64,000 bases of DNA, from assembly GCF_003264365.1 (NCBI RefSeq), contig NZ_PYAK01000018.1, forward strand, positions 1-64,000, given 5' to 3'. Made by a program: the position numbers and the translations under genes. Below, piece after piece: positions 16,938 to 25,051 of the stretch. Origin of the DNA: Micromonospora noduli (GTDB lineage: Bacteria > Actinomycetota > Actinomycetes > Mycobacteriales > Micromonosporaceae). A model generated the notes under the pieces. It was not told where the DNA came from. It made no database searches and saw nothing but the letters and a program-made list of their open reading frames with translations. How positions within the stretch are numbered: the first letter of the stretch is position 1; every line of letters begins with the position of its first letter.

Positions 16938-17405
16938 TCAGATCCAGCGGCGGTAGACGACGGAATTACGCGTGGGATCCAGCTGGCTCACCCAGCGCCG
17001 AGGCCCGGCAGCCGGCTCAACCTCAGCGAACCCGTGTCCGAGGAACCACGCGTTGGTCGGGCTGGACGCCGCATACAGTGCACGCGCCGATGACCGGGCC
17101 GCCTCCTGGAGGGTCCGGTCGAGCAGAAGGCTCCCGGTCCGACGGCCCTGGAAGCTGCTGTGGACGCACAGGTTGTCCAGGACCCAGTCACCCCCGAAGC
17201 GCTGGACGCCGGCGCAGGCCACTATCCGGCTGTCGTCCTCGACGACCAGGAAGTCGGCGTGACGCCGGGCGAACTCACCGACATCGCGATGACGCAGCCG
17301 ACCGAGCGCGACGAACGGAGCGGACAGGTCGTGCAGGGCCTCCGCGTCCGCCCGACGGGCTCGTCGCAGCGACAGGAGAGAAGTCTGACTGACGGAGGTG
17401 TTCAC
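16938..17405 (-). CDS. GNAT N-acetyltransferase, resembling the ArgA acetyltransferase domain
   Basis: A single GNAT domain of 155 aa. The acetyl-CoA loop is present in slightly degenerate form (SFQGRRTGSLLL). The N-terminal pattern (RRARRADAEALHDLSAPFV, then DFLVVEDDSRIVACAGVQ) resembles the acetyltransferase domain of N-acetylglutamate synthase. With the cluster-borne ArgJ homologue this suggests an acetylated glutamate/ornithine supply route or an N-acetyl protecting-group cycle. Self-resistance by acetylating the product is the other common role. GTG 17405 overlaps the YqcI/YcgG stop by 4 bases, so the two are coupled. Confidence 0.8.
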   Translation of the reverse strand: MNTSVSQTSLLSLRRARRADAEALHDLSAPFVALGRLRHRDVGEFARRHADFLVVEDDSRIVACAGVQRFGGDWVLDNLCVHSSFQGRRTGSLLLDRTLQEAARSSARALYAASSPTNAWFLGHGFAEVEPAAGPRRWVSQLDPTRNSVVYRRWI

Positions 17406-18106
17406 CGAGCCCTCTCGTCGAACGTCGCCGACCCGCCCGAGATCGGGCACCGCCACTCCGCCGGCTGCGGCCGCCCCGAGTACTGGGGGGCCTCCGGCTG
17501 CTCCCCGAAGTCGGCGAGGTTCGGGTTGATGGACCCCTGAAGCCGCAGCTCGCGGGCCCGGATCTTGTCCTGGAGCGAGGCGTAGAGCCCCTCCTGCTTC
17601 AACTGGTCGAACTGGATGTGGGAGTTGAAGACGAGCACCGGGTGCGTGAACCGACGGGAGATCCTCGATGCCTGGGAGTGCAGACCCACGACGAAGAACG
17701 GATGTCCGGCGACGCTGTAGGCGAAGTCCAGGGAATGGGGATCACTGGAGACGCCCGGCGCCCATGCGTATTTCTCCCGATCCACCTGACGAAGCATGGC
17801 GAGCTGCGCCCAGAGGGTGTGCTCGAACTCCGTCTCGCTCAGCCGCCGCGGATTTTCGAAGATCGCCGCGAAAGAGCTGAACCTGGTCTCGTGCAGCCGG
17901 GCCTGGTCGACAAAGTCGACAATTTCCCGGTGCAGTTCCCGAGTGCTGTCGACGTCGAGCATCGACTTCAGTTCGACGCAATATAATTGCTTCTGGCGTA
18001 CCGACGCGCGCGCACCGAGGCAGGAGAAGGCGGTGCCGGCAATCCAATCCTCGAATGCTGATGTCAGACGTCCAGATTTCTGGACAAACTCATCCTGTCG
18101 AGCCAT
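17402..18106 (-). CDS. YqcI/YcgG-family haem monooxygenase (DcsA/GntA type)
   Basis: A 234 aa protein with the YqcI/YcgG signatures: FSCLGARAS near the N-terminus, HPFFVVGLH, FTHPVLVFNSHIQFDQLK in the middle and WRCPI at the C-terminus. Characterised relatives are haem enzymes that N-oxygenate guanidines: DcsA (arginine to N-omega-hydroxyarginine in D-cycloserine biosynthesis) and GntA (guanitoxin). I therefore infer arginine or guanidine N-hydroxylation here. ATG 18106 (MARQDEF) has acgggg eight bases upstream. It is the first gene of the leftward transcript, coupled to the GNAT, and is divergent from the SARP regulator across the likely control region. Confidence 0.82.
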   Translation of the reverse strand: MARQDEFVQKSGRLTSAFEDWIAGTAFSCLGARASVRQKQLYCVELKSMLDVDSTRELHREIVDFVDQARLHETRFSSFAAIFENPRRLSETEFEHTLWAQLAMLRQVDREKYAWAPGVSSDPHSLDFAYSVAGHPFFVVGLHSQASRISRRFTHPVLVFNSHIQFDQLKQEGLYASLQDKIRARELRLQGSINPNLADFGEQPEAPQYSGRPQPAEWRCPISGGSATFDERAR

Positions 18107-18294
18107 TGAAATACCCCGTAACTTGGTTGCACCACCGTGATATAGGCACATACATGACCCGCCTCCATCTGCCTTGGGTAAGCATGGTCAGTGATGTAGG
18201 CTGATTTCTTGACGGCGAGTTGACAGCGGTGTCGACACGGTGAGGTGCGACCTGAGCCGCTGGCTGTCGGGCTTAGGTGATCAACGGGGGCACT
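18107..18294. promoter_or_regulatory. Divergent promoter region with tandem SARP-type heptamers
   Basis: This 188-base divergent region separates the YqcI/YcgG operon from the SARP regulator. Two direct repeats, ttgacgg (18209-18215) and ttgacag (18220-18226), start 11 bases apart, the spacing used by SARP regulators; a weaker gtcgaca follows at 18231. A minus-strand -10-like cctatatc lies near 18140. This is the natural binding target for the adjacent regulator. The assignment rests on spacing and similarity only. Confidence 0.5.
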
Positions 18295-21180
18295 GTGGGC
18301 TTGATGATTCTTGGGCCGGTGGAAGGTCGATCGCAGGGTCGACCGTCGTCGATGGGAAGACCGCAGCAGTGCACGGTTCTGGCCGCGCTGGCCGTGGAGG
18401 TCGGACGGACGGTGCCGGCCGACGTGCTCGTCGAGCGGGTGTGGGGCCAGGAGCCACCCGAGCGGGCGCGGCGCACCTTGCACAGTCACATCACCCGCAT
18501 CCGGCGGTCGCTGGAGATGATCGACACGAGATCCGGGAATCCGGCCCGCCTGCTGCTGGGCTCCGGGGGCTACCGCCTCGACATGGCGCCCGACGACATC
18601 GACCTGCACCGTTTCCGCAGGCTGGTGAAGCGGGCCGACAGACGGCTGTGCTCCGAGGCCGAAGCACGGGCACTGCTCCGGCAAGCCGTCGCTCTGTGGC
18701 GCGGCGAGCCACTGGCCGGCCTGACCAGCGCCTGGGCGGAACGCACTCGGGACGCGTGGACGCTGGAGCGGCTGGACGCCGTGGTCGCCTGGGCCCGGAC
18801 GGAGCTGGCGATCGGGGACCCCCAGGCGGTCATCGCGGAGCTGAACGTGCTGGCCTACGACTATCCGCTGGTGGAAAGCCTGGCGGCGACGCTGATTCAG
18901 GCCCAGTACGCTGCTGGGCGCACGAGCGAGGCCCTCGACCGCTACGCGGCCGTGCGCCGGCAGATGGTCGAGGCGCTCGGCATCGAGCCCGGCCCCGAGC
19001 TGCAGCAGGTGCAGCAGGCGATCCTGCAGGGCGACCGGATGGGACGGAGCGGCCCGGCGATCAGCCGTGACGCCGTTCTCGCACCGCAGGTCCGGATCCC
19101 GCCCCGGCGCCCGACCCATGCCGTCGTCGGGCCCGCACCGCGCCGGCCCCTGGTCGTCCCGGCACAGCTGCCGATCGACGTCCGGGGGTTCGCCGGCCGC
19201 GAATCGGAGATGGCCCAGTTGTCGGACATCCTCGAAACCTCCCAGGCGGAGAAGCAGCCCGCGCTGTGCGTGCTCTGGAGTGCCGCTGGATCAGGCAAGA
19301 CCTCACTGGCGGTGCACTGGGCACACCGGGTGGCGCAGCAGTTCCCGGAGGGGCAGCTCTACGTCAACCTGCGGGGCTTCGAGCCGAGCGGCGTGGTGGT
19401 GCGGCCGGAAGAGGTCACCCGCATGTTCCTAGACGCGTTCCAGGTGCCGCCGCAAAGCATCCCGGTCAGCCTGGAGGCACAGGCGGCGTTGTACCGCAGT
19501 TGCGTCGCTGGTCGCCGGATGCTCGTGGTTCTGGACAACGCGCGTGACGTCGACCAGGTCAGGCCCCTGTTGCCCGGCACCCCCGACTGCCTGGTCCTGG
19601 TCACCAGCCGCCGTGCGCTGCCCAGCCTCGTGGCGACCGAGGGCGCTCATCCCATCGCGGTCGGCCCGTTGCGGTACGACGAGGCCAGGCGGGTGCTCTC
19701 CAACCGGCTGGGCGCCGCCCGGGTCACGGCGGACAGCGCGGCCGTCGACCGGCTCATCGCCCGATGCGCCGGGTTGCCGCTCGCCCTGGCCCTCGTCGCC
19801 GCACGCGCTGCGACCCACCCTGACCTGGACCTTCGTACGCTCGCCGACGAGCTCGACGCGGCCGTTGGATCGGCCGGGCCGCCGGCCGAGGCCGAAAGGG
19901 ACGTCCACGTCGTATTCGTGTGGACCTACCGGACGCTGAGCCCGGCCGCGGCGAGACTGTTCCGCCTGCTGGGGCTCTCGCCCGGTCCGGACATCGACGA
20001 ACTGGCCGTGGCCCACCTCGCGGCGCTGGACCTGCCCGCGACGCGGACGTTGCTCAATGAGCTGAAGGACGCCCAGATGGTCAGCGAGCACAAGCTGACC
20101 CGGCTGTCCTTGCACGAGTTGCTCCGGGGCTACGCGATGGACCTGGTCCGCGCGGTGGACAGCGCGGAGGAGCGGTCCGCCGCTGTTCGCCGGCTGCTCA
20201 CCCACTACGTGACCTTGTCACGCCGCGCCGCCGTACTGCTCGAGCCGCATCTGTCCCAGGACGCTGGGGAGGGCCAGGACGCCGGATTTCCCCGTATCAC
20301 GACGGCCCGGGAGGCGGTGGAGTGGTTCACCGCCGAGCACGCGTTGCTGCTCGACATCGTTCGCCGGGCCGGGGACGAGGGTCATGACGCGAGCCTGTGC
20401 AGCCTCGCTCGGTCGCTGATGGAGTACTTCAACCGCCAGGGCCATTGGCGGGACCAGATCAACACGCAGCGGCTCGCCCTGGACGCCGCCCGGCGGCTCG
20501 GCGACCGGCGCGCCATGGGTCAGGCGCACCGCGGCACCGGGGTGGCCCATGCCTGGCTGGGCCGGTACGACGACGCTTACACGCACAGCCGGAGGGCGCT
20601 CGACCTCTCCTGCGAGGTCGGTTCGACGAGTGATCAGGCCCAGGCGCATCTGGCCCTGGCGCGCGTCTTCGAGCGGCAGGGCCGCCACCGCGAGGCGCTC
20701 GACCACGATCAGGCCGCCCTCATGCTGGCCGAGATCGCGAACGACCGGCTGGCGCACGCGGTCTCGCTCAACAATGTCGGCTGGTCGCTGGCCATGTTGG
20801 AGCAGTACGAGGCCGCCAAGGACTACTGCGGCCGGGCCCTGGTGGTGCTGCGGGAGTTCGACGACCCGTCTGGGCAGGCGGCGACCTGGGACAGCCTGGG
20901 CTACATCAACCACCAGCTGCGCCATCCGGCCGAGGCGATCGAGTGCTACCGCGAGGCGATCAGGTTGAACCGGGACGCCGCGAACCGTTACGCCGAGGCC
21001 GACAGCCAGCACCACCTCGGCAACACTCTCATGACGCTGGGCGACTTCGCGGGTGCCAAGGAATGCTGGCAGCAGGCCGTGGTCATCCTCGACGAGCTGA
21101 ACCACCCCGACGCCGAGACGGTGCGGGAAAGGCTGACCGGTCTCGAGCAGGCGCAATCCGGGATCGGCCCGCGGCGCTGA
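18295..21180 (+). CDS. AfsR/SARP-family transcriptional regulator (wHTH-BTAD-NB-ARC-TPR)
   Basis: A large pathway activator of 961 aa: OmpR-type winged helix (about residues 1-90), bacterial transcriptional activation domain (95-250, ending around ALGIEPGPELQQVQQ), NB-ARC ATPase with Walker A (AAGSGKTSLAVHW) and Walker B (RRMLVVLDNA), then C-terminal TPR repeats. SARPs activate antibiotic clusters, for example CcaR and ThnU in beta-lactam clusters, though those are short forms; this is the long AfsR-like architecture. GTG 18295 follows a ggggg site at five bases; GTG 18277 and ATG 18304 are alternatives. It is divergent from the main biosynthetic block and probably controls it. A GC-rich hairpin follows the stop. 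Confidence 0.92.
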   Translation: MGLMILGPVEGRSQGRPSSMGRPQQCTVLAALAVEVGRTVPADVLVERVWGQEPPERARRTLHSHITRIRRSLEMIDTRSGNPARLLLGSGGYRLDMAPDDIDLHRFRRLVKRADRRLCSEAEARALLRQAVALWRGEPLAGLTSAWAERTRDAWTLERLDAVVAWARTELAIGDPQAVIAELNVLAYDYPLVESLAATLIQAQYAAGRTSEALDRYAAVRRQMVEALGIEPGPELQQVQQAILQGDRMGRSGPAISRDAVLAPQVRIPPRRPTHAVVGPAPRRPLVVPAQLPIDVRGFAGRESEMAQLSDILETSQAEKQPALCVLWSAAGSGKTSLAVHWAHRVAQQFPEGQLYVNLRGFEPSGVVVRPEEVTRMFLDAFQVPPQSIPVSLEAQAALYRSCVAGRRMLVVLDNARDVDQVRPLLPGTPDCLVLVTSRRALPSLVATEGAHPIAVGPLRYDEARRVLSNRLGAARVTADSAAVDRLIARCAGLPLALALVAARAATHPDLDLRTLADELDAAVGSAGPPAEAERDVHVVFVWTYRTLSPAAARLFRLLGLSPGPDIDELAVAHLAALDLPATRTLLNELKDAQMVSEHKLTRLSLHELLRGYAMDLVRAVDSAEERSAAVRRLLTHYVTLSRRAAVLLEPHLSQDAGEGQDAGFPRITTAREAVEWFTAEHALLLDIVRRAGDEGHDASLCSLARSLMEYFNRQGHWRDQINTQRLALDAARRLGDRRAMGQAHRGTGVAHAWLGRYDDAYTHSRRALDLSCEVGSTSDQAQAHLALARVFERQGRHREALDHDQAALMLAEIANDRLAHAVSLNNVGWSLAMLEQYEAAKDYCGRALVVLREFDDPSGQAATWDSLGYINHQLRHPAEAIECYREAIRLNRDAANRYAEADSQHHLGNTLMTLGDFAGAKECWQQAVVILDELNHPDAETVRERLTGLEQAQSGIGPRR

Positions 21181-21184
21181 TCGT

Positions 21185-21210
21185 CCGGCCGGCCAGCGTA
21201 GGCCGGTCGG
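21185..21210 (+). terminator. GC-rich hairpin after the SARP gene
   Basis: A ten-pair stem (ccggccggcc with ggccggtcgg, one G-U pair) and six-base loop start four bases after the SARP stop codon. There is no T-run, as is common in actinobacteria. Confidence 0.5.
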
Positions 21211-21219
21211 CCGAGCAGG

Positions 21220-21507
21220 TCACCCGGTGATGGTGATGACCGCGAAAGCGACGGCGAACCGGCAGCCCATCCGGTTGCCGGCCTCCCGGGCCAGCTGTTC
21301 CAAAAACTACTCGTGGTCGAAGTCGGGTTGGCCGAGGCCCTTCAGGTACTCCTCGTGCGCCCGCAACGACGTCAGTCCCTTGTTCAGGGTGTGGGTCACC
21401 TCGGCGCCGTGGCGGGCCGCGGGGGAGTAGGCGGCCCATACCTGCCGCACCCCGCTCCCGGGCTCCAACCACTGTCCGGAAGTTTGCAGCAGCCCAACGG
21501 GGGCCAT
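21220..21507 (-). pseudogene. C-terminal remnant of a PIG-L family deacetylase with an in-frame amber codon
   Basis: The minus frame reads HTLNKGLTSLRAHEEYLKGL...DFDHE, then TAG at 21307-21309. It continues in the same frame with FLEQLAREAGNRMGCRF to TGA at 21220. The pattern (SLRAH..YL..L, then FLxxxA...G...) matches the C-terminal end of GlcNAc-PI/LmbE de-N-acetylases. The N-terminal catalytic part (AHPDDE motif) is absent. It is a double lesion: truncated and nonsense-mutated. It sits between the SARP gene and the MFS gene and may be the relic of a former cluster or a neighbouring gene. Confidence 0.5.
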
Positions 21508-21517
21508 TGTCGCTGGC

Positions 21518-22729
21518 TCAGGAATCGTGATTGATGCGGGTCGTCCCTACCCCCAGGGCGACGGGGGCCACTAGGAGGCCTCGCCCTCTCGGTAATGTGA
21601 TGACGGCGCCGATAAGCACGGCCGCAGCAGACGCCGAGATGAGCACCGCTGGGTCAACGAGATTCCCGACGGCGGCCAGTGTGAGCCCCGCGAGCGGCAT
21701 CGGCACAATCAGCAGCATGCCAAAAAGCCCCACGGTCGCCGCGTAGTTCTCCAGTGGCACCCGACGCGCTCTGACGACCCTGATGTACACGCTGAAGAAC
21801 GAGTCGAGCAGCAGGAACGCACCGAGGCATCCAGCGAAAACCCAAAGCCGGGCCGCCACCGCGACGCCCAACGCGGCCAGGCACATCCCCACCGCGACAG
21901 CGACCCCGATCGTCGACAGCGACACACGCGAGGTCAGCCGGTGGAAGACCAACAGGCCGATGATGGCCGGCACGCTGCTCGCCGCGTACATCAGGCCCAG
22001 CTCACTGCTGCTTGTCCCGAACGTTCCGAACGCGATCTGGGGCGCAGCCCCGTTGATCAGCGCGAGCACGTAATTCAGGCCCATGGTGACCAGCACGATC
22101 CGGCGCAGGACGGGGTCCTCGAGCGCAATGCGTACGGTCGCGCGCAGGGTGCGCTTCGCTGTCGAAGTGGGCGCCGTGCCGCCCGAGGGGACCGATATCG
22201 ACATCAGCAGCGAGACCCCGAACAGACCCGCCGCCACGAACATCAGCACCGGCGGTGGGAACGACAGCACCACACCCGCCGCCGCCGGCCCCAGGACCAT
22301 CGCCGCCTGCTCGAAGGCGGTCAGCTGCGATTGGAATCGCTCCTGTCCCTCGGGGCGGACCAAGTACAGTCCGATCTTCTCGCCCCCGACGAAGGTCAAT
22401 TCGAAGCAGAGGCCCACGACCATCGCGAATATCATCAGCACCGGCAGCACCGCACCGGGATACACCGCCATTATCAGCCCAGCCACCAGCGCCGTCGCGG
22501 TCCTGGTCAGATCCGCCACGACCATCAGGGTCCGCTGCCGTATGTTGTCGAGCCGCAGGATCGCTGCCGACAGTCCCAGGAGCCTCGGTCCCCACTGGAA
22601 GAAGACCGCCGCGCCCGACCAGCGCACATCGGCGGTCACGCTGTAGGCGAGCACTGGCACCGCGAACAGGACCAGGTAGTCGCACAGCCAGCTGGCGAAC
22701 CGCATCGCATAATACTTGGCGATACTCAC
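21518..22729 (-). CDS. MFS transporter
   Basis: A 403 aa polytopic membrane protein with about 11-12 hydrophobic segments, a loop after segments 2-3 rich in Arg/Asp (LRLDNIRQRTLMVVADLTRT), and an MFS_3/enterobactin-exporter-like layout. GTG 22729 overlaps the ATP-grasp stop by 4 bases (GTGA), so it is co-expressed with that ligase. A likely role is export of the cluster product or dipeptide, which also gives self-protection. Substrate unknown. Confidence 0.85.
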   Translation of the reverse strand: MSIAKYYAMRFASWLCDYLVLFAVPVLAYSVTADVRWSGAAVFFQWGPRLLGLSAAILRLDNIRQRTLMVVADLTRTATALVAGLIMAVYPGAVLPVLMIFAMVVGLCFELTFVGGEKIGLYLVRPEGQERFQSQLTAFEQAAMVLGPAAAGVVLSFPPPVLMFVAAGLFGVSLLMSISVPSGGTAPTSTAKRTLRATVRIALEDPVLRRIVLVTMGLNYVLALINGAAPQIAFGTFGTSSSELGLMYAASSVPAIIGLLVFHRLTSRVSLSTIGVAVAVGMCLAALGVAVAARLWVFAGCLGAFLLLDSFFSVYIRVVRARRVPLENYAATVGLFGMLLIVPMPLAGLTLAAVGNLVDPAVLISASAAAVLIGAVITLPRGRGLLVAPVALGVGTTRINHDS

Positions 22730-23973
22730 GACAAATACGCTGCGACTGGTCGCAGTTCCCGGCCCAGTCGCTCGTTGACCGCCAAAGCGGTGTCTGGATC
22801 GGAAGCGCGATAGCGGATATAGGCCACGCGCCGAAGGGCCTCATAGGTCGAGGGAATCTGCTCGCCGGCGGGGACCAGCACCTTTCGCTCCACGACATCG
22901 GCGTAGCGCGGCACGTCGTCCCATCCCTCGATACGCGTGTAGGCGGTGATGCTGCCGGGGTCCACGAAGCGAATGCCCGCAGCCCCCCCGAATGCCGCGT
23001 GTTCGTCGAGGCAGGTCTCCGGGTTCGCGCCGACCGCCATCAACAAGGCGGCGTCCGCCATCGACACACCTGTGGCGTCGGCTACCAGGTGCACGATCTG
23101 GTCTCCCGGCAGTCGTGCGGCGATCTCCATGAGTACCGGTCCGTTCGCCGACAAACGCATCTCGCAGTGGAACACGCTGTTTTCCAGCCCGACCGCCCGG
23201 ACCACCTGGCCGACGTACCGCTCGATCGCGCCCAGATCGTTCGGTCCCAGAGGAGCGGGTGTGATGTGACCGAGCTCGACAAAGGTCGGCTCGGGGCCGA
23301 GGAGCTTCCTGGTCACTGCGGCAATGCGCACCTCGCCGCGCCAAACGTATCCGTCGGCGCTGTATTCGTCGCCGGAAACGTATTCCTCGATGACGACCTC
23401 GTCACCGAGCGGCCTGCCGAGGTCGATCATGCCATCGGCCTCGATGGCGGCGTACGCCCGCACAGCCTCGGCCGTGTCGCGCGCCTTCAAGACGTGGATG
23501 CTGCTTGACGACTCAACCGGTTTGACCACCACCGGGAACGTCAGCGCCGCGCACGCGAGCTCCGCCTCGGCGCGGGAGGCCACCTCCCGGTGCCGGGGCG
23601 ACCGGACGCCGGCGCGTTGCAGCGCCTCACGCATTTTGGCCTTGTTCCGAACGAGCGCGACATCGGTGGTGGTCAGGCCCGGCAGACCGAGTTTCTCCGC
23701 AACTTGGGCCGCGATCTCGACGTGAAACTCCGAACCCGCAACGACACCATCGAGTCCAGCCCCCACAGGCGAGCGACTAACCGCTTCAACGATGGCGTGC
23801 ACGTCATTCGTATCTACCTGGACGAGGGTGGATGCCAGATCCTTGGTCGCCGCCGTCAGAGTTCGGTCTTCGGCGTCGAAGCTGGCCACCACGGTGTTCC
23901 AACCCATGGCCGCGGCTCGGACGACGAGCTCGTTGCCGGAAGATACCGGTTCAACGATGAGTACTGATGTCAC
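22726..23973 (-). CDS. ATP-grasp ligase (L-amino-acid ligase type)
   Basis: A carboxylate-amine ligase of 415 aa with an N-terminal Rossmann-like preATP domain (VTSVLIVEPVSSGNELV), an ATP-grasp core (FPVVVKPVESSSSIHV, EEYVSGDEYSADG) and the metal-binding Glu/Asn-type strand ending VLMEIAARLPGD. The layout matches BacD/YwfE-type L-amino-acid ligases, which join two amino acids through an acyl phosphate. It is longer than DcsG, the D-cycloserine cyclo-ligase. GTG 23973 follows ggagga. It is coupled to the MFS gene. It may make a dipeptide form of the product or attach an amino acid side chain. Cluster membership is inferred from adjacency to the SARP gene. Confidence 0.85.
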   Translation of the reverse strand: MTSVLIVEPVSSGNELVVRAAAMGWNTVVASFDAEDRTLTAATKDLASTLVQVDTNDVHAIVEAVSRSPVGAGLDGVVAGSEFHVEIAAQVAEKLGLPGLTTTDVALVRNKAKMREALQRAGVRSPRHREVASRAEAELACAALTFPVVVKPVESSSSIHVLKARDTAEAVRAYAAIEADGMIDLGRPLGDEVVIEEYVSGDEYSADGYVWRGEVRIAAVTRKLLGPEPTFVELGHITPAPLGPNDLGAIERYVGQVVRAVGLENSVFHCEMRLSANGPVLMEIAARLPGDQIVHLVADATGVSMADAALLMAVGANPETCLDEHAAFGGAAGIRFVDPGSITAYTRIEGWDDVPRYADVVERKVLVPAGEQIPSTYEALRRVAYIRYRASDPDTALAVNERLGRELRPVAAYLS

Positions 23974-24273
23974 CGTTCCTCCGAGTCTTGAACTGCACAA
24001 CGATCGTCATACGACGACGGCGGCGGCTGGACAGACGGATACAGCCGATCAAGCTACCAGTCTCCACAACAGACACTCGAACCGGCCCGAAGACCTACCC
24101 AGTTACGGTGTGGCAACGTATGCCCCATAGTCAGCTGAGCCAAGCACCTGCGCAGTCCGGGCTGCCCGCTCGTCGGCGTCAGGTCATCGCGACGTCCGAA
24201 CAGGGGGTATGCGGTACGTAGCAGGCACGTCCTGAACCTCGAGATCGGGTGATGCCTTCATCGCACGTCGGGA
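23974..24273. other. Gene-free spacer at the right edge of the cluster
   Basis: These 300 bases lie upstream of the ATP-grasp gene and downstream of the SRPBCC gene. They should carry the ATP-grasp/MFS promoter. I see no gene and no clear promoter elements. This is my proposed right boundary of the cluster. Confidence 0.45.
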
Positions 24274-24744
24274 TTATCTGAGTCGACCAGCTGCCCACTC
24301 AGCTAGCCGTTGCATCATCGGTTCGAGCCGCTGCCGGAACTCGTCGCGCATGTGTTTCTCCGTTGCTGGCGGGACTCCCGCCGGAACATCTGCCCAGAAC
24401 TCCTGAGTGAGACGACATGATTCAGGCCCGAGCGCCTCGACGGTGACTGCCCCCCAGCTAGGACACCAGGAGACAAGGCTACGGGTCACGGCACGATGGC
24501 CATGATCGAGCTCGACCACCTCGTGAAGCACACCCACTCGCCCGCCTGCAGCCCGCTCCACGACAGCCTGAATCTCGCCGATTCCCTCCCGGCCTGGGAG
24601 AGACACGGCTACTTCCGCCTTGTCGAAGAGCTTGAGACAGGATGCCGGATCCCACATGAACGACCACACCGCATCCGCGCTCTGCGGCAAGTCGACAGTG
24701 GCCGACTCTCTTACCTGAACAGGCCTGGTCGTCACTCTGACCAT
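24274..24744 (-). CDS. SRPBCC (START-like) superfamily protein
   Basis: A 156 aa protein with the SRPBCC pattern: ESATVDLPQSADAVWSFMW at the start, repeated beta-strand segments, and a long C-terminal helix (MRDEFRQRLEPMMQRLAEW). Such proteins bind hydrophobic ligands or act as polyketide cyclases, AHSA1-like proteins or toxin-like carriers. ATG 24744 gives a typical domain length, but the upstream site is weak. It is monocistronic on the minus strand. Function unknown. Confidence 0.7.
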   Translation of the reverse strand: MVRVTTRPVQVRESATVDLPQSADAVWSFMWDPASCLKLFDKAEVAVSLPGREGIGEIQAVVERAAGGRVGVLHEVVELDHGHRAVTRSLVSWCPSWGAVTVEALGPESCRLTQEFWADVPAGVPPATEKHMRDEFRQRLEPMMQRLAEWAAGRLR

Positions 24745-25051
24745 CCGTAGGCGTGATCGTATGCCGCATGCTCTCAGGTTTGAGTAGGCGGGGGGTAAGC
24801 GCGGGGCGGAGGTGCTGCGGGCGGCGAGGGAGTCAGTGACCTCCCTCGCTGGCTGGATTGAGCGCCACTGGTGCCACGAGCCTGGGGTTGATTCGTTGTC
24901 GCGGATCTCCGCCCGACACGGCCTCTTTCGTACCCACGATGACGTGGGGGCGAATGATGGGACGTGTTGGCGGTCGGCGTGGGCGGGACTGGAGGTGACT
25001 CCCGCCGGCCCGCGAGCACGCGCGTCGGCGGATGAAGTGCTGCGGCTGCCA
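24745..25051. other. Spacer with no gene seen
   Basis: This 307-base stretch between the SRPBCC gene and the MmyB-type regulator has no frame with a start signal or family resemblance. I see nothing in it beyond possible promoter sequence for the SRPBCC gene. Confidence 0.4.

Noticed and set aside
7447..24000. D-cycloserine cluster
   Set aside because: DapF-like, YqcI/YcgG and ATP-grasp genes recall DcsC, DcsA and DcsG. However, no arginase (DcsB), sulfhydrylase (DcsD) or homoserine-acetyltransferase-like (DcsE) gene is present, the ATP-grasp is longer, and the DapF-like Cys pair is lost.
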